A DNA stretch of 64,000 nt from Corylus avellana (lineage: Eukaryota; Streptophyta; Magnoliopsida; Fagales; Betulaceae), in contig NC_081549.1 of NCBI RefSeq assembly GCF_901000735.1, positions 372,001 to 436,000 on the forward strand, given 5' to 3'. Below are positions 19,493-32,048 of this stretch, in pieces; positions within the stretch are counted from its first letter, which is position 1; every line of letters begins with the position of its first letter. A model generated the notes under the pieces. It saw only the letters and a program-made list of their open reading frames with translations, was not told the DNA's origin and did not search any database. The position numbers were made by a program, and so were the translations under genes.

Positions 19493-21548
19493 ATGCCTGA
19501 AGTACTGGATCTGCAGGATTCGTTTTCCTGTGAAAGGAGTGCAGCCTACGATAACTCTGTCAAGATCATATTGATCGGTGATGCCGGAGTCAGAAAAACC
19601 AGCCTCATCGCTAGCTACCTCTACTACTCCATCGAAACTCCTCAGTCCACCAATGGCACTTCCTTCTTTATTGCTATTATTGTTTAAGCCAACTTTTAGT
19701 TTTGTTATATATGTTGATCACAAATAGTAATGCATATGGCTTTTCTTTTTCCACTATTTTTTAGCAAACCAAAAAGAGTAACAATGTAGTATCTATATGA
19801 TGACACTTTAAAACTGTATATAGATAAAATAATGTACATTAGTAGACTGCTATATGACTGATGTATGTACGTAGAGATAACATGATAGTGAAAATCAACC
19901 TTATTCATCTAATTTAGTTGTTTTAAAATGTTGTCTCCGTGGACCATGTGTATATATGTATAACTTCTCTTTGGAGGTCCTTATCTTTAATTTTGGTTAA
20001 TCAAAATGCAAGTGTTTCCTTTTTCTTTTGATGGGTTAAGTAATATGTTGAGGTTCTTATTATGTGTAGATATGGATTTGAAGTTCAAGCTGCTCACTGT
20101 AGGTGACACGCAATTGATGCTCAAAATTTGGGACACTGGTAAGCTGTGGCAGTCTTTCAATTTGAGATTCAAAACATCAATGTCTTTTTATATGTGAAAT
20201 AACCTTTGTCTTAGGAAAATGCATGTAATGTCTGTTGCAGTTGGACAGGACAAGTTCAGAACATTAACAGAGTCTTTTTATCGAGGTGCCGACGGGATTA
20301 TTCTTGGTATGCTAGCAACAATATATATATAGTCATTTTATATTCCCATGGTTTGGGTAATTAAACAGATCAGTTATTACCAATATCTTTTCTTGTATTG
20401 TAGTTTATGATATAACGGATAGAAGCAGCTTTACAGCCATATCAGACTTCTGGGCTAAAGAAGTGGGACTCCACACGTACGAATAATCCGGATTGTGTGA
20501 AGATGCTTGTTGGAAATAAAGTTGATAGAGTAAGTTCTATATTCCCCATAAGTTGAGACAGCCAGTAAAAGAAAAGTCATAGGTTATGTTGTCGCCATGT
20601 GATGAGAACCCACAAATAGTAAATGGAAATAGGTTGATGATAATGAACTTCAATTAGGATTAGTGGTCTATTTTTCGCCTTCAAAGATAAATTCTTATGA
20701 TTATCTAATATATATGCTTCTAAAATAAAATTTCTTAATTAAAGGCTCCCAATTTATTAAGATAGTTATGAGAATTGATGTGATTGCGATTTCAGAATTC
20801 TGAAAGAGCTGTAAGCCGAGAGGAGGGACTTGGACTAGCATGGACGCTCAAAAGTTTGTTTTTTGAATCTAGTGCTAAAACTAGAGAAAATGTGAAGGAA
20901 TGCTTTGAAACACTTGCACTACAGGTAATACTTAGGCCATTTAACACTTCCTAGTGTTGGATATTAAAGATATTTGATAACGTTTTACCCTCCACAAGGA
21001 AGAAGGCCTTGTTAGATTTATTAAATAAAGAAATAGTATTTTAAATAATTATGAAAGATATTTGTGGGCATCTAATTGAAAGATTTGCATCTTTTAAGTC
21101 AATTCAAATTTTCTCTAGTTTTGGCACTACATTCAAAAGAAATATGTAAATGCGGATAGAGATAGCGATATTATAGCATTGATGTTTTGGAATTGAATTA
21201 ATTAGTTAACTGTTTCATAAATATACACTGATGAAGGTGTGATAGCGATATGATTGCCATAAATATGATGCGTTTTCTATTCTTACTTCTAACGAGTTTG
21301 GGATTATTTTACAGATAATGGAGGTTCCTAGTCATGAGGAAGAAGAATCTCCGGAGCAGATAAAGCCTATGGACTTGATAATGCAACTTTCAGGTGTTGG
21401 TGGTCTTGTTGGTGTTTTCGGTGGTGGTGGTGGCGGTCGCAGTCGCGGTCGTGGTCGTGGTCGCGGTTTTCATGGTGGCGGTCGTGGTATTCGCGTTCCT
21501 CGTGTTCCCCGTGCTCCTGTTGTTCGTGTTGTACCTGGCCGGTGCTAA
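19493..21548 (+). pseudogene. RABC2-like GTPase, copy B': second version, broken by different lesions
   Basis: Exons: 19493-19655, 20070-20138, 20241-20306, 20404-20529, 20796-20924 and 21315-21548. Lesions seen: the P-loop reads GDAGVRKT, with the invariant Gly before Lys changed to Arg. The exon 1 donor is GC in a poor context (atg|gcactt). Exon 4 has four extra bases (acgtacg versus acg in B), which shift the frame to a TAA four codons later. Here the exon 4 Trp codon and the exon 4 donor are intact, unlike in B. Exon 6 ends in a Gly/Arg-Gly stretch and a final Arg-Cys at the position of the Cys-Cys of C, so only one cysteine remains. It is probably allelic to 5275-7368. Confidence 0.85.
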
Positions 21549-21842
21549 AAAGCAAGATTCATGTATCATGAACAGATCGTCTACATTTTAATTTCTCTTT
21601 TAATTTTTTACTACTCCTCTTGGCGAGGAATGCTTCTATGCATTCTCCAGACCATCTCCAGACCATCTACTCTTAAATTTTTTTATTTTGAAAAAATCAA
21701 GATGCACTTGGAAGAGATGGTGGGGAGATGGTATTGAGAATGAAAAGAAGAATATCTCCAGAAAATATATATTGCTTTGTGTCAATTGTTTGCTTTTTTC
21801 ACAACTTCAACCAATTCCCAAAATCTCAAAATCGACTTATTA

Positions 21843-22158
21843 GGGTGCATTGCGGATTACGATTTCTTAAGATAATTTATGCTTTTAAAAAATATCGCAA
21901 AATGTAATGTGTTTGGCATTGTAATCTAAAAAACACATAATCTAAAATAGGAAGAAAAAAAAATGCAATTTCTATAAGCTAGCATGTTATGGGTGCTTAT
22001 TTGAAAAAGCGCGAATTTAAACTAAAATTACAATTTTGCATAACAAATATTTGATGAAAAAGTATTTTTTATAATGTTTTACTAAACATTTTTATGATTT
22101 TAAAAATACAATTTTTAAAATCGTACTTACTGAAATCGCAATCCCAAACGAAACCTTA
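21843..22158. mobile_element. hAT-like MITE, complete copy
   Basis: Non-coding AT-rich element bounded by 'gggtgcattgcgg' on the left and 'aaacgaaacctta' on the right, with related inverted subterminal sequence. The allelic copy at 4697-5003 has lost one end. Confidence 0.45.
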
Positions 22159-22388
22159 AATACCTATGCTTGTGATGTAGGAGAGAAGGTGGCACACTTT
22201 ACCGTCGGACCCAATAGCTTGTCTTGACGGTCGGATCGAAAACAAGGCCGTCGGAGCAAGGGTAAATAAGAATGTATGCTAGGTCTTTCTAGTTCCAACG
22301 GACTGACCGAGTAGTACTTTTTAGGCATACCGATAGGAGTGATTATTGCAGATCATTAATGAGCCAAAATATCAACCAAGAGGGTCAT

Positions 22389-22520
22389 GATATAGAGCAC
22401 GCCGGCGTGCTTCAACAGTGAAGCACGCCAGGCTAAATTTTTTTTTTTTTTTTTTTTCAAAAAAATTAAAATAATAAAATAATAATAAAAAAAAAAATCA
22501 CGGCCGGCGTGCTCTATATC
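22389..22520. mobile_element. Foldback element, inverted haplotype copy
   Basis: Same 18-bp perfect terminal inverted repeats (22389-22406 and 22503-22520) and nested hairpin as at 4328-4459. The internal A/T runs differ slightly in length. Confidence 0.6.
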
Positions 22521-24131
22521 TTTACCCCAACCAAGAAGGAAAGAAAAGACTAATTGATCAAGGATTTCCAGCCTGATTTTCCATTGATATTTCCCTAATT
22601 CTCAATTTAGAAGATTTTATAGCTTTTCGGACTAAATATTTCCGTAAGTTTGGGAGTAATTGCATTGAGACGACGTTTTTTTTTTTAAAAAAAAAAAAAA
22701 AATTGCCATCGATAATATTTCATTTTCTTTATCAACGTTTTTTTTTTTTTTTTACATGTCCACACAAGAAGAGGAGAAAAAATTTAAACTAGTGACATCC
22801 GTTTCATGAGGCATGATTCCTAGCCGATTAAACTAGTTCTTGAAGACGTGTGTGTTGATTTGTGTATTGGAAACACAATTTTCCCATTCACATTTATCGC
22901 TTCTGCTACATCAGCTTGGAAGTGATATGCCTTATTCTGCTTTGGTCATTTGAAGCAATAACTATACATGGGCTAGAAGATTAATGAAATATTCAAATAC
23001 CTAAAAGAGCGGTTTCCAAAAGTTATTTAATTGACTATATGAAAGGACAATAGGGAGGTACTAGTGTGATAGTGGTGGGAGGTAGTAGAAGAGCAAAGAA
23101 CAGGCAGCAATAGGGGAAGAGGTGGCAAAAAATAAGATGCATTTTTTTTTTTCATGTCACTACAAGAAAATTGGTCATCAGCGCAATGCCTTTAGTGTTG
23201 TTGCTAATATGCTATTATAAACAATGACAAAAGTCATCCATGATATCATGTTTGAGTTCATCGCATATAACAAGCACTTAAACCGATATGTCATTGCTGA
23301 TAATAAGTTATCAATGCCGACACCCTACGTACGTTGTCGCCTTGTTATCAACAACAATTAATAACTACTTTTTTATTATTTAAAATTGGATTTTGTGTAT
23401 ATAATTACCAATTGTCATTCTAATTTTTGCATGAATATATATATAGTCACATAATAGGGAACAACTAACACTCAATCCTACATCATCATACAAGTATTTA
23501 ATAAACAAAAACTCATAGCTCATGTGTAAAACTGAATATCTCATTTAAAACTTGCCAATTTGTTTGAATTACGTGTCTCGAGTCATCCTTTAGCCTTGTA
23601 GACTTGTAGTCCACAATTTCTTCATCTCTCTAGATGGATTTAGATTCCCTAGCTACAATCTTTTGTCAAAAGAGGAAAGAAAAGAAAAATTGTAGGGATC
23701 CTGTGAGAGAGCAGCCCCCTCCCACAGCCACTGCCCTATAACAAAAAGATCGAGAGGTCTATTAGGATTGCAGCTCATAAACCAGCGTGCAAATGTTGGG
23801 ATTAAGCACAGAACACCTATGATCGATCATGATTTGAGAACAAGGATGTTCTTTTTATTATTATTAGTATTCATTTAATATTTTTCAGAGAGAATAACAT
23901 GTCTGCAAAAGTAAAAATGATTCATTAACATGATATTCCTTAATCTAAAGCCATTCAATAAAACGGAATAGCATCAAGAAAAAATAGGAAATAGATACGA
24001 GGCAAAAAGGATAGAATAAATACGTTGCTTAATTGGTTGCCAGATGTTGCTCAGGCTCTTATATATAGAAAAGCACTATAATCATCAAACACACACGAAG
24101 AGAGAGAGAGAGTCTTGGGTTTGAGGAATCA

Positions 24132-25928
24132 ATGGATTCGTCTTCATTTCAAAGCAGTGGAGACTACAGTCACTCCTTCAAAATCATATTGATCGGTGAT
24201 GCCGGAGTCGGAAAAACCAGCCTCATCTCCAGCTTCGTCTCCGACTCCATCGAACCTCCTCAGTCCACCGATGGTACTTTCTTCTTTATAGCTATTATTG
24301 TTTAAGCCAACTTTTAGTTTCGTTATATGTTGATCACAAATAGTAATGCATGTGGCTTTTCTTTTTCCACTATTTTTTTAGTAAACCAAAAAGAGTAACA
24401 ATGTAGTATCTATGACAGACACTTTAAGACTATATATATATAGATAAATTAAAGTAATGTACATTAATTAGCAGACATCTATATTTAGTAGACTGTTATA
24501 TGCGCTAGCCACATCTGCGTTATTACTCCAAAAGGATTAGTCAATTTGGAGTTTCCCTAGAATTCATTATGAAACTCAATTTTACTGAGTAACTAAACAA
24601 TGTGGGACTTAACACTCATGATTATCTTTATAAACCACGTGACCTGACGTTAGTATGTGGCTTTGATACCATTTGGAATGACTTAGGAAAAAGCGATAGC
24701 CACATCTGCGCTATTACCCTAGAATGACTAGTCAATTTGGAACTTTCTTAGAATTCATTATAAAGTCCAGTTTCACATAATAATTAGGCAATGTGGGACT
24801 TAACACTCATGACTATTTTTATAAACTACTCACCCTATGTAGGCTTCTTCTCATGTTTCTAATATGGGACTGGGTGTTACAGTGACGGTGAAAATCAATT
24901 TTATTAATCTATATAAATTGTCCTGGCCTGTGTGTGTATAGATATAAAACTTCTCTTTGGATGTCCTTATCTTTAATTTTGGTTAATCAAAATGCAAGCC
25001 TATCCTTTTCCTTTAGATGGGTTAAAAGTAATATGTTGAGGTTCTTAGTATGTGTAGATATGGATTTGAAGTTCAAGCTGCTCACCGTAGGTGACACGAA
25101 ATTGATGCTCAAAATTTGGGACACTGGTAAGCTGTGGCAGTCTTTCAATTTGAGATTCAAAACATCAATGTCTTTTTATATGTGAAATAACCTTTGTCTT
25201 AGGAAAATGCACGTAATGTCTGTTGCAGTTGGACAGGACAAGTTCAGAACATTAACACAGTCTTTTTATCGAGGTGCCGACGGGATTATTCTTGGTATGC
25301 TAGCAACAATATATATATTCATTTTATATTCCCATGGATTGGGTAATCAAACAGAGTTATTAGCAATATGTTTTCTTGTATTGTAGTATATGATATAACG
25401 GATAGAAGCAGCTTTACAGCCATATCAGATTTCTGGGCTAAAGAAGTGGGCACGAATAATCCGGATTGTGTGATGATGTTTGTTGGAAATAAAGTTGATA
25501 GAGTAAGTTCTATATTCCCCCTATCTTATTGGCCAGTAAAAGAAAAGTCATTATATATGTTGTTGCCATGTGATCAGAACCCACAAATAGTAAATGGAAA
25601 TAGATTGATAATGAACTTCAATTAGGATTAGTGGTCTATTTTTCACTTTCAAGGATAAATTCTTGTGATAATATGCATTTATTCTTTAGTTATTAATTAA
25701 AAAAAAAACATTGATGATTATTTATAAAATAAAATTTCTAAATTAAGGCTCCCAGTTTATCATAATTAGTTATGCTATTGGATTTGTACGTGATTCCAGG
25801 ATTCTGAAAGAGTTGTAAGTCAGGAAGAGGGAACCGCACTAGCAAAAGGGCTCGAATGTTCGTTTTTTGAAACTAGTGCTAAAACTAAAGAAAATGTGAA
25901 GCAATGCTTTGAAACACTTGCACTACAG
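24132..25928 (+). CDS. RABC2: RABC2-like GTPase, copy A': exons 1-5 (exon 6 lost at the gap)
   Basis: Exons: 24132-24273, 25058-25126, 25229-25294, 25387-25502 and 25800-25928, each with normal splice sites. The encoded protein appears the same as copy A: P-loop GDAGVGKT, DTVGQ, NKVD, SAK and the two-codon-shorter exon 4. The TRIM-like element lies in intron 1 (about 24500-24885) and the 440-bp insert follows exon 5. The sequence reaches the 100-N gap before exon 6. This is the inverted counterpart of 869-2665, and its open frame on both haplotypes suggests copy A is not yet a pseudogene. Confidence 0.85.
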
Positions 25929-26590
25929 GTAATACTTATGCCATTTAACACTTCATTTATATATTTGGATGAAAGACTAAATTTTAATAATCAACAAAGA
26001 ATACAACACCCTCTTGCAATCAGCTAGTCAAACCAGGAAGCTGAACAGAAAGGAAACTTAGGAAAGACCAATCTATACAACCAACAGCCTAAGCCATTCC
26101 CTAATTACATAGAACTCCCACGCACAACCAGAAACCAAACAAAATACAAGGAAAACCATACAAATCCATCAGCTAAAACCATAGCAAGCAGAACTTCACT
26201 GAAGCAGACTTCAATATACAGCAACCAAACAGAATTCTGGATAATCAAAAGGCAGAGAAAGCCTAATATTCTTCCTAGATCAAAATATTATTCCACAACC
26301 AAAGAAGAGACACTCAGCAGTGCAAAGAGCTTGTTGAAAAACAAGCCAAAGAAAAAAAAAAAAAGCTTGATTAGGGGTAACGGTTAATGGTTACGATCCC
26401 CTCAACAAGCAAGGCCTTGTTAGATTTATTTACAATAAATAAATAGTAATTCAAATAATTATGAAAGATATGTTTTAATCTAAAAGTCTTTATTTGCATC
26501 TAATTGAAAGATGTCCATCTTTCAAGTCAATTCAAATTTTCTCTAGTTTTAGCACTACATTCGAAAGAAATATGCAAATGCAGATAGCTA

Positions 26591-26690
26591 NNNNNNNNNN
26601 NNNNNNNNNNNNNNNNNNNNNNNNNNNNNNNNNNNNNNNNNNNNNNNNNNNNNNNNNNNNNNNNNNNNNNNNNNNNNNNNNNNNNNNNNN
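26591..26690. other. Assembly gap of 100 N
   Basis: Exactly 100 undetermined bases. The left side ends in the equivalent of position 208 (Rab A intron 5, inverted) and the right side starts at the equivalent of position 9101 (Rab C intron 5). The flanks share Rab intron 5 sequence in opposite orientation. Confidence 0.99.
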
Positions 26691-29600
26691 CACACTTTAA
26701 TCCGTGTATATTTCTTAAACAGTTAACTAAATAATTCAATTCCAAAACATCAATGCTACATCACTATCTCCATTTACATATATATATATATGTTCTTCTT
26801 CTTTTTTTATTTGATTTATGCCAATGAGCTAATTAGCTCAAATGGTATTTCCTTATTCCTTTATAGCAAGGTGGAGGGTGAGGTCGTGCATTTACATATT
26901 TCTATAATTATGGCAACCATATTTTTCTGTTTTCTGGTTTACAAACAACATAGTTTCCTGGATAAGCCTTGTACCCTTCATCCTACCTTTGTTCTTTTAG
27001 GATAAGCCCCTTCGCCACCCGACCTTAATTTCCCTTCATTAGGAATATGCCATTCCAACCAAAGGCTACCAGCCAAACAACCACACTTGAAATATTTAAT
27101 TAAATAGTTAAATTCACCATTTTTTTATTTGTTTTAGCTTTTAATACAACAAATTATTTAATATGGTATTATAGTAAAGGTCTTGAATTTGAACTTGAAC
27201 TTTACAATTTATTCCAAATTTTAGTTAAATATTTTAAGGATTAGACTTCACTTATTAAGATAACGGATATCAAATATCTTTTATATGATTATATCCAACA
27301 CTACAGAAGTGTTAAATGGCATAAGTATTACCTTTAATGCAAGCGTTTCATAGCATTGCACCACATTTTCTCTAGTTTTAACACTACATTCGAAAAATGA
27401 GCATCCAAGCTCCTTTGCTAGTGCGATTCCCTCCTCTTGACTTACAACTCTTTCAGAATCCTGGAATCACATACACAACAATTCTTATTAATAACTAAAG
27501 AAAAAAGCATGCTAGATAATCACAAGAATTTATCTTCGAAAGGGAAAAATAGACTACTAACCCTAAGAAAAAAGTCCCATATGCTGTGATGATAATGCAT
27601 AGCATACTTTTTATGAATTTCCACGCCAATAGCTTATGTGCCCACAAAGATTAAATTTATGAATTCCATATGCACCAACTACAGAAGTGCTGTAAAATCT
27701 TCTCCACAATGATATGCATGGGCTGATAAATTGTTAGAAGTGTAAGCCCATTCATGTCAAGGCCATCAAAGCCTCAATCAGAAACAGAGCAATTAATATA
27801 TACTAGGGTTATTGGCTTTGGTCTCCCATATGCTAATTATGCTGGCTATAAATCGCACATGGATCAACTAGGGTTACAAGACAGCCTCATAGCAATACTT
27901 TGGTGCAGCACAAACGATGTTTACTGTGAAGCAGTTAGGTTGAGAACAGATCTATACCAATTGTGGCTTGCAGGAATGAACAACCATCAATAGATTTTCA
28001 GTACAATGCGATTTGTTTACAGAGATTTTGAAAGAGCATGTAGCTAAGTTTCTGTAAACTTATCAGCAGAATGCATATGGGGAATATAGAACTTACTCTG
28101 TCAACTTTATTTCCAACAAGCATCTTGACACACTTCGGATTTGTAGTGTAAATTTCCACTTCTTTAAACCAGAAATCTGATATGGCTGTAAAGGTGCTTC
28201 TAACCGTTATGTCATAAACTACAATGCAAGAAAAGAAATTGGTAATAACTCTGTTTACCCAAACCATGGGAATATAGTATTGAAAAGGTTATGAACAGAT
28301 ATAATAGTAGTAATTGGATCTAATAGTTATTGTAGCAATTATCAATATTAGTTTTAAGAAGCAAAAAGCTAAAATGAACAGACATGCTATTTTGTTGCTA
28401 TCATACCAAGAATAATTCCGTGGGCACCTCGATAAAAAGAGTGTGTTAATGTTCTGAACTTGTCCTGTCCAGCTGCAACAAACATTACATTTTCCTTAAG
28501 TCAGTAATACCCCATTTTTCTTAAGTCAAGAATGTTAGTTTACAAGTACTTTACAAAGTGATGAGATTTGCAAGACATTGATCACGTTTACAAACCAATG
28601 TGACAGTTTACGTAACACTTATCACCCCAGCCACTAAAAAATATAAACTACTGCATGGCAATTCATGTAGCACCCATTTCTATAAAATGTGAACTATCAT
28701 GTGAGTTTGTAAGGAGTTGTAGTAAAAGCTATAATACCTCAAGCATTTTCCTTAGTTCAACCAAAAATTATCTCTATTTCTTATTTCTCATTCCACAAAA
28801 TCTGCTCTTGCAACTTGAGATCCCCAAAAGGTGACATGGTAATGAAGCAATAAACAAATTGTGAGGGGAAAAAATCGCTCTGTAAAAATCTTGAATATTT
28901 TGAGGCGAGGGCTCACAAGGTCCTTTCACATATAGACATGGATGTTTTAAATCTCAAATTGAAAGCATAAAGTGAGGTAATGGTCTACTGCCACAGCTGA
29001 CCACTTACCAGTGTCCCAAATTGTGAGCTTCAATTTCTTGCCACCTACTGTGAGCAGCTTGAACTTCAAATCCATACCTACACATATATAATAAGAACCT
29101 CCACATTTTTTAAGGTTTGGACGTACACTTCAAAAACATAAGCACATACTTTCTAAAAATATTTCTATAAGAAAGAGCGACAAGTTTTCTCAAAAGTTTG
29201 TTCTTTTATGTTTTTGAAAAGTACTATTTTATATTTTGCTTTTAGAAAAACATTTTTTCTGAAAAGAAAAATAAAAGGGAGAATGAAAAAGTGTTATCAA
29301 ACAACATCAGGCCTAAAGGTTTTTTGCAACAATTAGGTACTTTTAGTGACCATTTTTGTAGCCGCTATAGCCTTATATTGTCATAGTTATTATAAAAATT
29401 TTAATAAGACAAAAATACTCCTATAAATTAGGAAAAAACAAAAAAAACTAAGAACTAAGAAACTAAAAAATGTAAAATTTAAAACTAATTTTTTTTTTTA
29501 AAAGAAAAAGGTGGAAGAGCCACCACTTGGCCAAATGGTGGTTGCTCGCCACCCTCTTTGGCCAAACGGTGGGTGGTATTTTTCTTCAACCATATATGGG

Positions 29601-32010
29601 GTGACCAAACCATTCCTAAATGGCAAAATAAAATAAAATTGAGGGCTATTCAAACCACTCTCAATGATTTTGGAGGTGATTTGACCACCTCAAATATAGT
29701 CAAAGGAGGCAGTTTAATTAACCACCCCTTGGTCATTTGGGGTGATTTCAGCCGCCCTATAACCATTTGAGGTAGCCAAACCACCCCGTTACCTTGGTTC
29801 TTCTTGCCTTTTTATTTATTTTTTTATAAAGTTTTTAGCTTTTTTTAATTTTATAAATGATATTTTTGTTATTAGAGGTATATTGCAATTTTTTTCTAGC
29901 TTGAGAGACGTTGATGCAATCTTTTAAGTTTAAAGTGTTACAAACTGAGTGTTAGTTTAAAGAGGTACGTGTAATTTTTCAAGTTTTAAAGATATAGTCA
30001 TAGTTCATATATTGTCACTCTGTTTGGTTGCTAAGAAATAGTGGAAAAAGGAAAAGCCACGTTACTATTTGTGAACATAACAAAACTAGAAGTTGGTTCA
30101 AGCCATAAAATAGTAATAAAGAAGAAAGTACCAACGGTGGGCAGAGGAGGTTCGATGGAGTCGGAGACGAAGCTGACGATGAGGCTGGTTTTTCCGACGC
30201 CGGAATCACCGATCAATAAAATCTTGAAGGCGTAATCATAGCCGCCACTGCTTTGCCCTGAAGACGAACCCATTGATCCCTCAAACCCAAGACTCTCTCT
30301 CTCTCTCTCTCTCTCTCTTCGTGTGTGTCTGATGATTATCTGTGTCTAAGAAGTACCGCGAAAGAAATGTATATAAAAAGGCTACCGTGCCAGTAGCAGA
30401 GCAACATCTGGCAACGATAACCAACGTATATATTCTCTCATTTTTCTTCTCGAAGGCTGGTGTAGCTCTCTTTTTCTTGATGCTATTCCGTTTTAGCGGA
30501 GCATCCTGCTCCCCGTAAGATTAATTGAATCAATCGCTTTAGATTAAGGAATATCATCTTAATGAATTAATCGTTTTTACTTTTACATTACATGTTATTC
30601 TCTTTGATAAATATTAAATGAATAAACAACAAAAAAAAAATCATAGTTCTCAAACCATCGTTGTTTTGTGCTTAAACCCGACATTTGCGTGCTGGTCTAT
30701 GAGCTGCTGCAATCCTAAACAAAAGATTGTAGGCATCTTAAAATATTTGAGATTGCGTTAAGAAATTTAGTTTAAAACAATTTCTTTTTAAAAGTTTTTT
30801 TCAAAAGTGAATTTTCGTTAGTTTTAAAGGAAAAAAGGTTAAATAAGTATTTTTAAAATTTTTTTATCAAATATGTAGGTTTTTTTTGTTTGACACAACT
30901 TTATAAGTATTAGACATATGTCTCCAAGGAGTAGTTCAATAGACAGTGAACCGCGCCTCATGAAATGGAAGTCACTAGTTCGAATCTCCTTCCACCTTTT
31001 CTTTGTGAACATGTCAAAAAAATAAATAAATACTAGAAATATAAACACTAATCACTCTGTCCAATATTTATTTAATAAAGTTGGCATGACACTATAAACT
31101 AATCTTTAAACTAGTTTTTATTAAATAAAAAAAATTCAAAAGTTAATTTGGAGTGACAGATAATATTGTTGACAATTATAAGATAAAAATATAATATTTA
31201 ACATTACTCAAAAAGTAATTATAGTGCTAAGGAAAAATAGGCCCGTTTGATACAAAAAAAAAGTTTAAATATAGTTTTTTTTTTTTTAACTTTTTACTCT
31301 AAAAATGCCCAAAATTTTGTTTTGAGGAAACTTGAAATTTTTTTCTAAAAACTTTTTCAGGCTATTTTATTTATAAATAAAAACTTTATTTTTCAAAGCA
31401 ATTTCAAACATGCTCTTACTAAAAAAGAAAGTCTTTTCTTTGCTCACTCCAAGTAGGTAAAATAGGAATCCAATCCCTTGCAACCTATTTGAATTTCTAG
31501 TAACAAGGACAGTAAATGCAAGAGCTTTCTAATAGTAGGCAAAAATTATTGGGCAAACTTTATTGTAATTATGTGTCTCATCCTTTGGCCTTGTAGTTGT
31601 AGTCCATAGTCAGTTCATCTTACTAGATAGATGGATTTAGACCTTAAAACCTACATGGAGAGATTGTTTGGAATTGCTTTAAAGAAGTTAAAAATATTTT
31701 TGCAAAACGCACCGTCCTGTAATAGTTAGTAATTAAGGGACAAGCCCTTGACCAAAGCCTCTATCTAGTCCTCGACCCACTCTAAACTCAGGCCGAACAA
31801 TCACAAAAGGCCTCGTGACCAATCAATCTCCTCGACGCCGGAGCCGGAGTCGGAATGGACAGGGAATGGGGTTCGAAGCCTGGAAGCGGAGGGGCCGCCT
31901 CCGCCCAGAACGAAGCCATTGACCGCCGTGAGCGTCTCCGAAGGCTCGCCCTTGAGACCATCGATCTCGCGAAAGATCCCTATTTTATGCGCAATCACCT
32001 CGGCAGGTAT

Positions 32011-32048
<38 letters not shown>

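Larger units (their letters stand above)
17079..26590 (-). repeat. Large inverted repeat, arm 2 (contig 2 version)
   Basis: Reverse complement of about 208-9766. It contains the end of Rab C, Rab B and Rab A exons 1-5, all on the plus strand here. It is bounded by a 100-N gap on each side. Its alleles differ from arm 1, for example in the Rab C linker, in the lesions of Rab B, and in keeping the complete MITE at 21843-22158. Confidence 0.9.

Noticed and set aside
17079..26590. Natural giant palindrome as a regulatory or amplifying structure
   Set aside because: Both borders are placeholder gaps and the arms differ like alleles, so an assembly cause is much more likely; kept only as an alternative.
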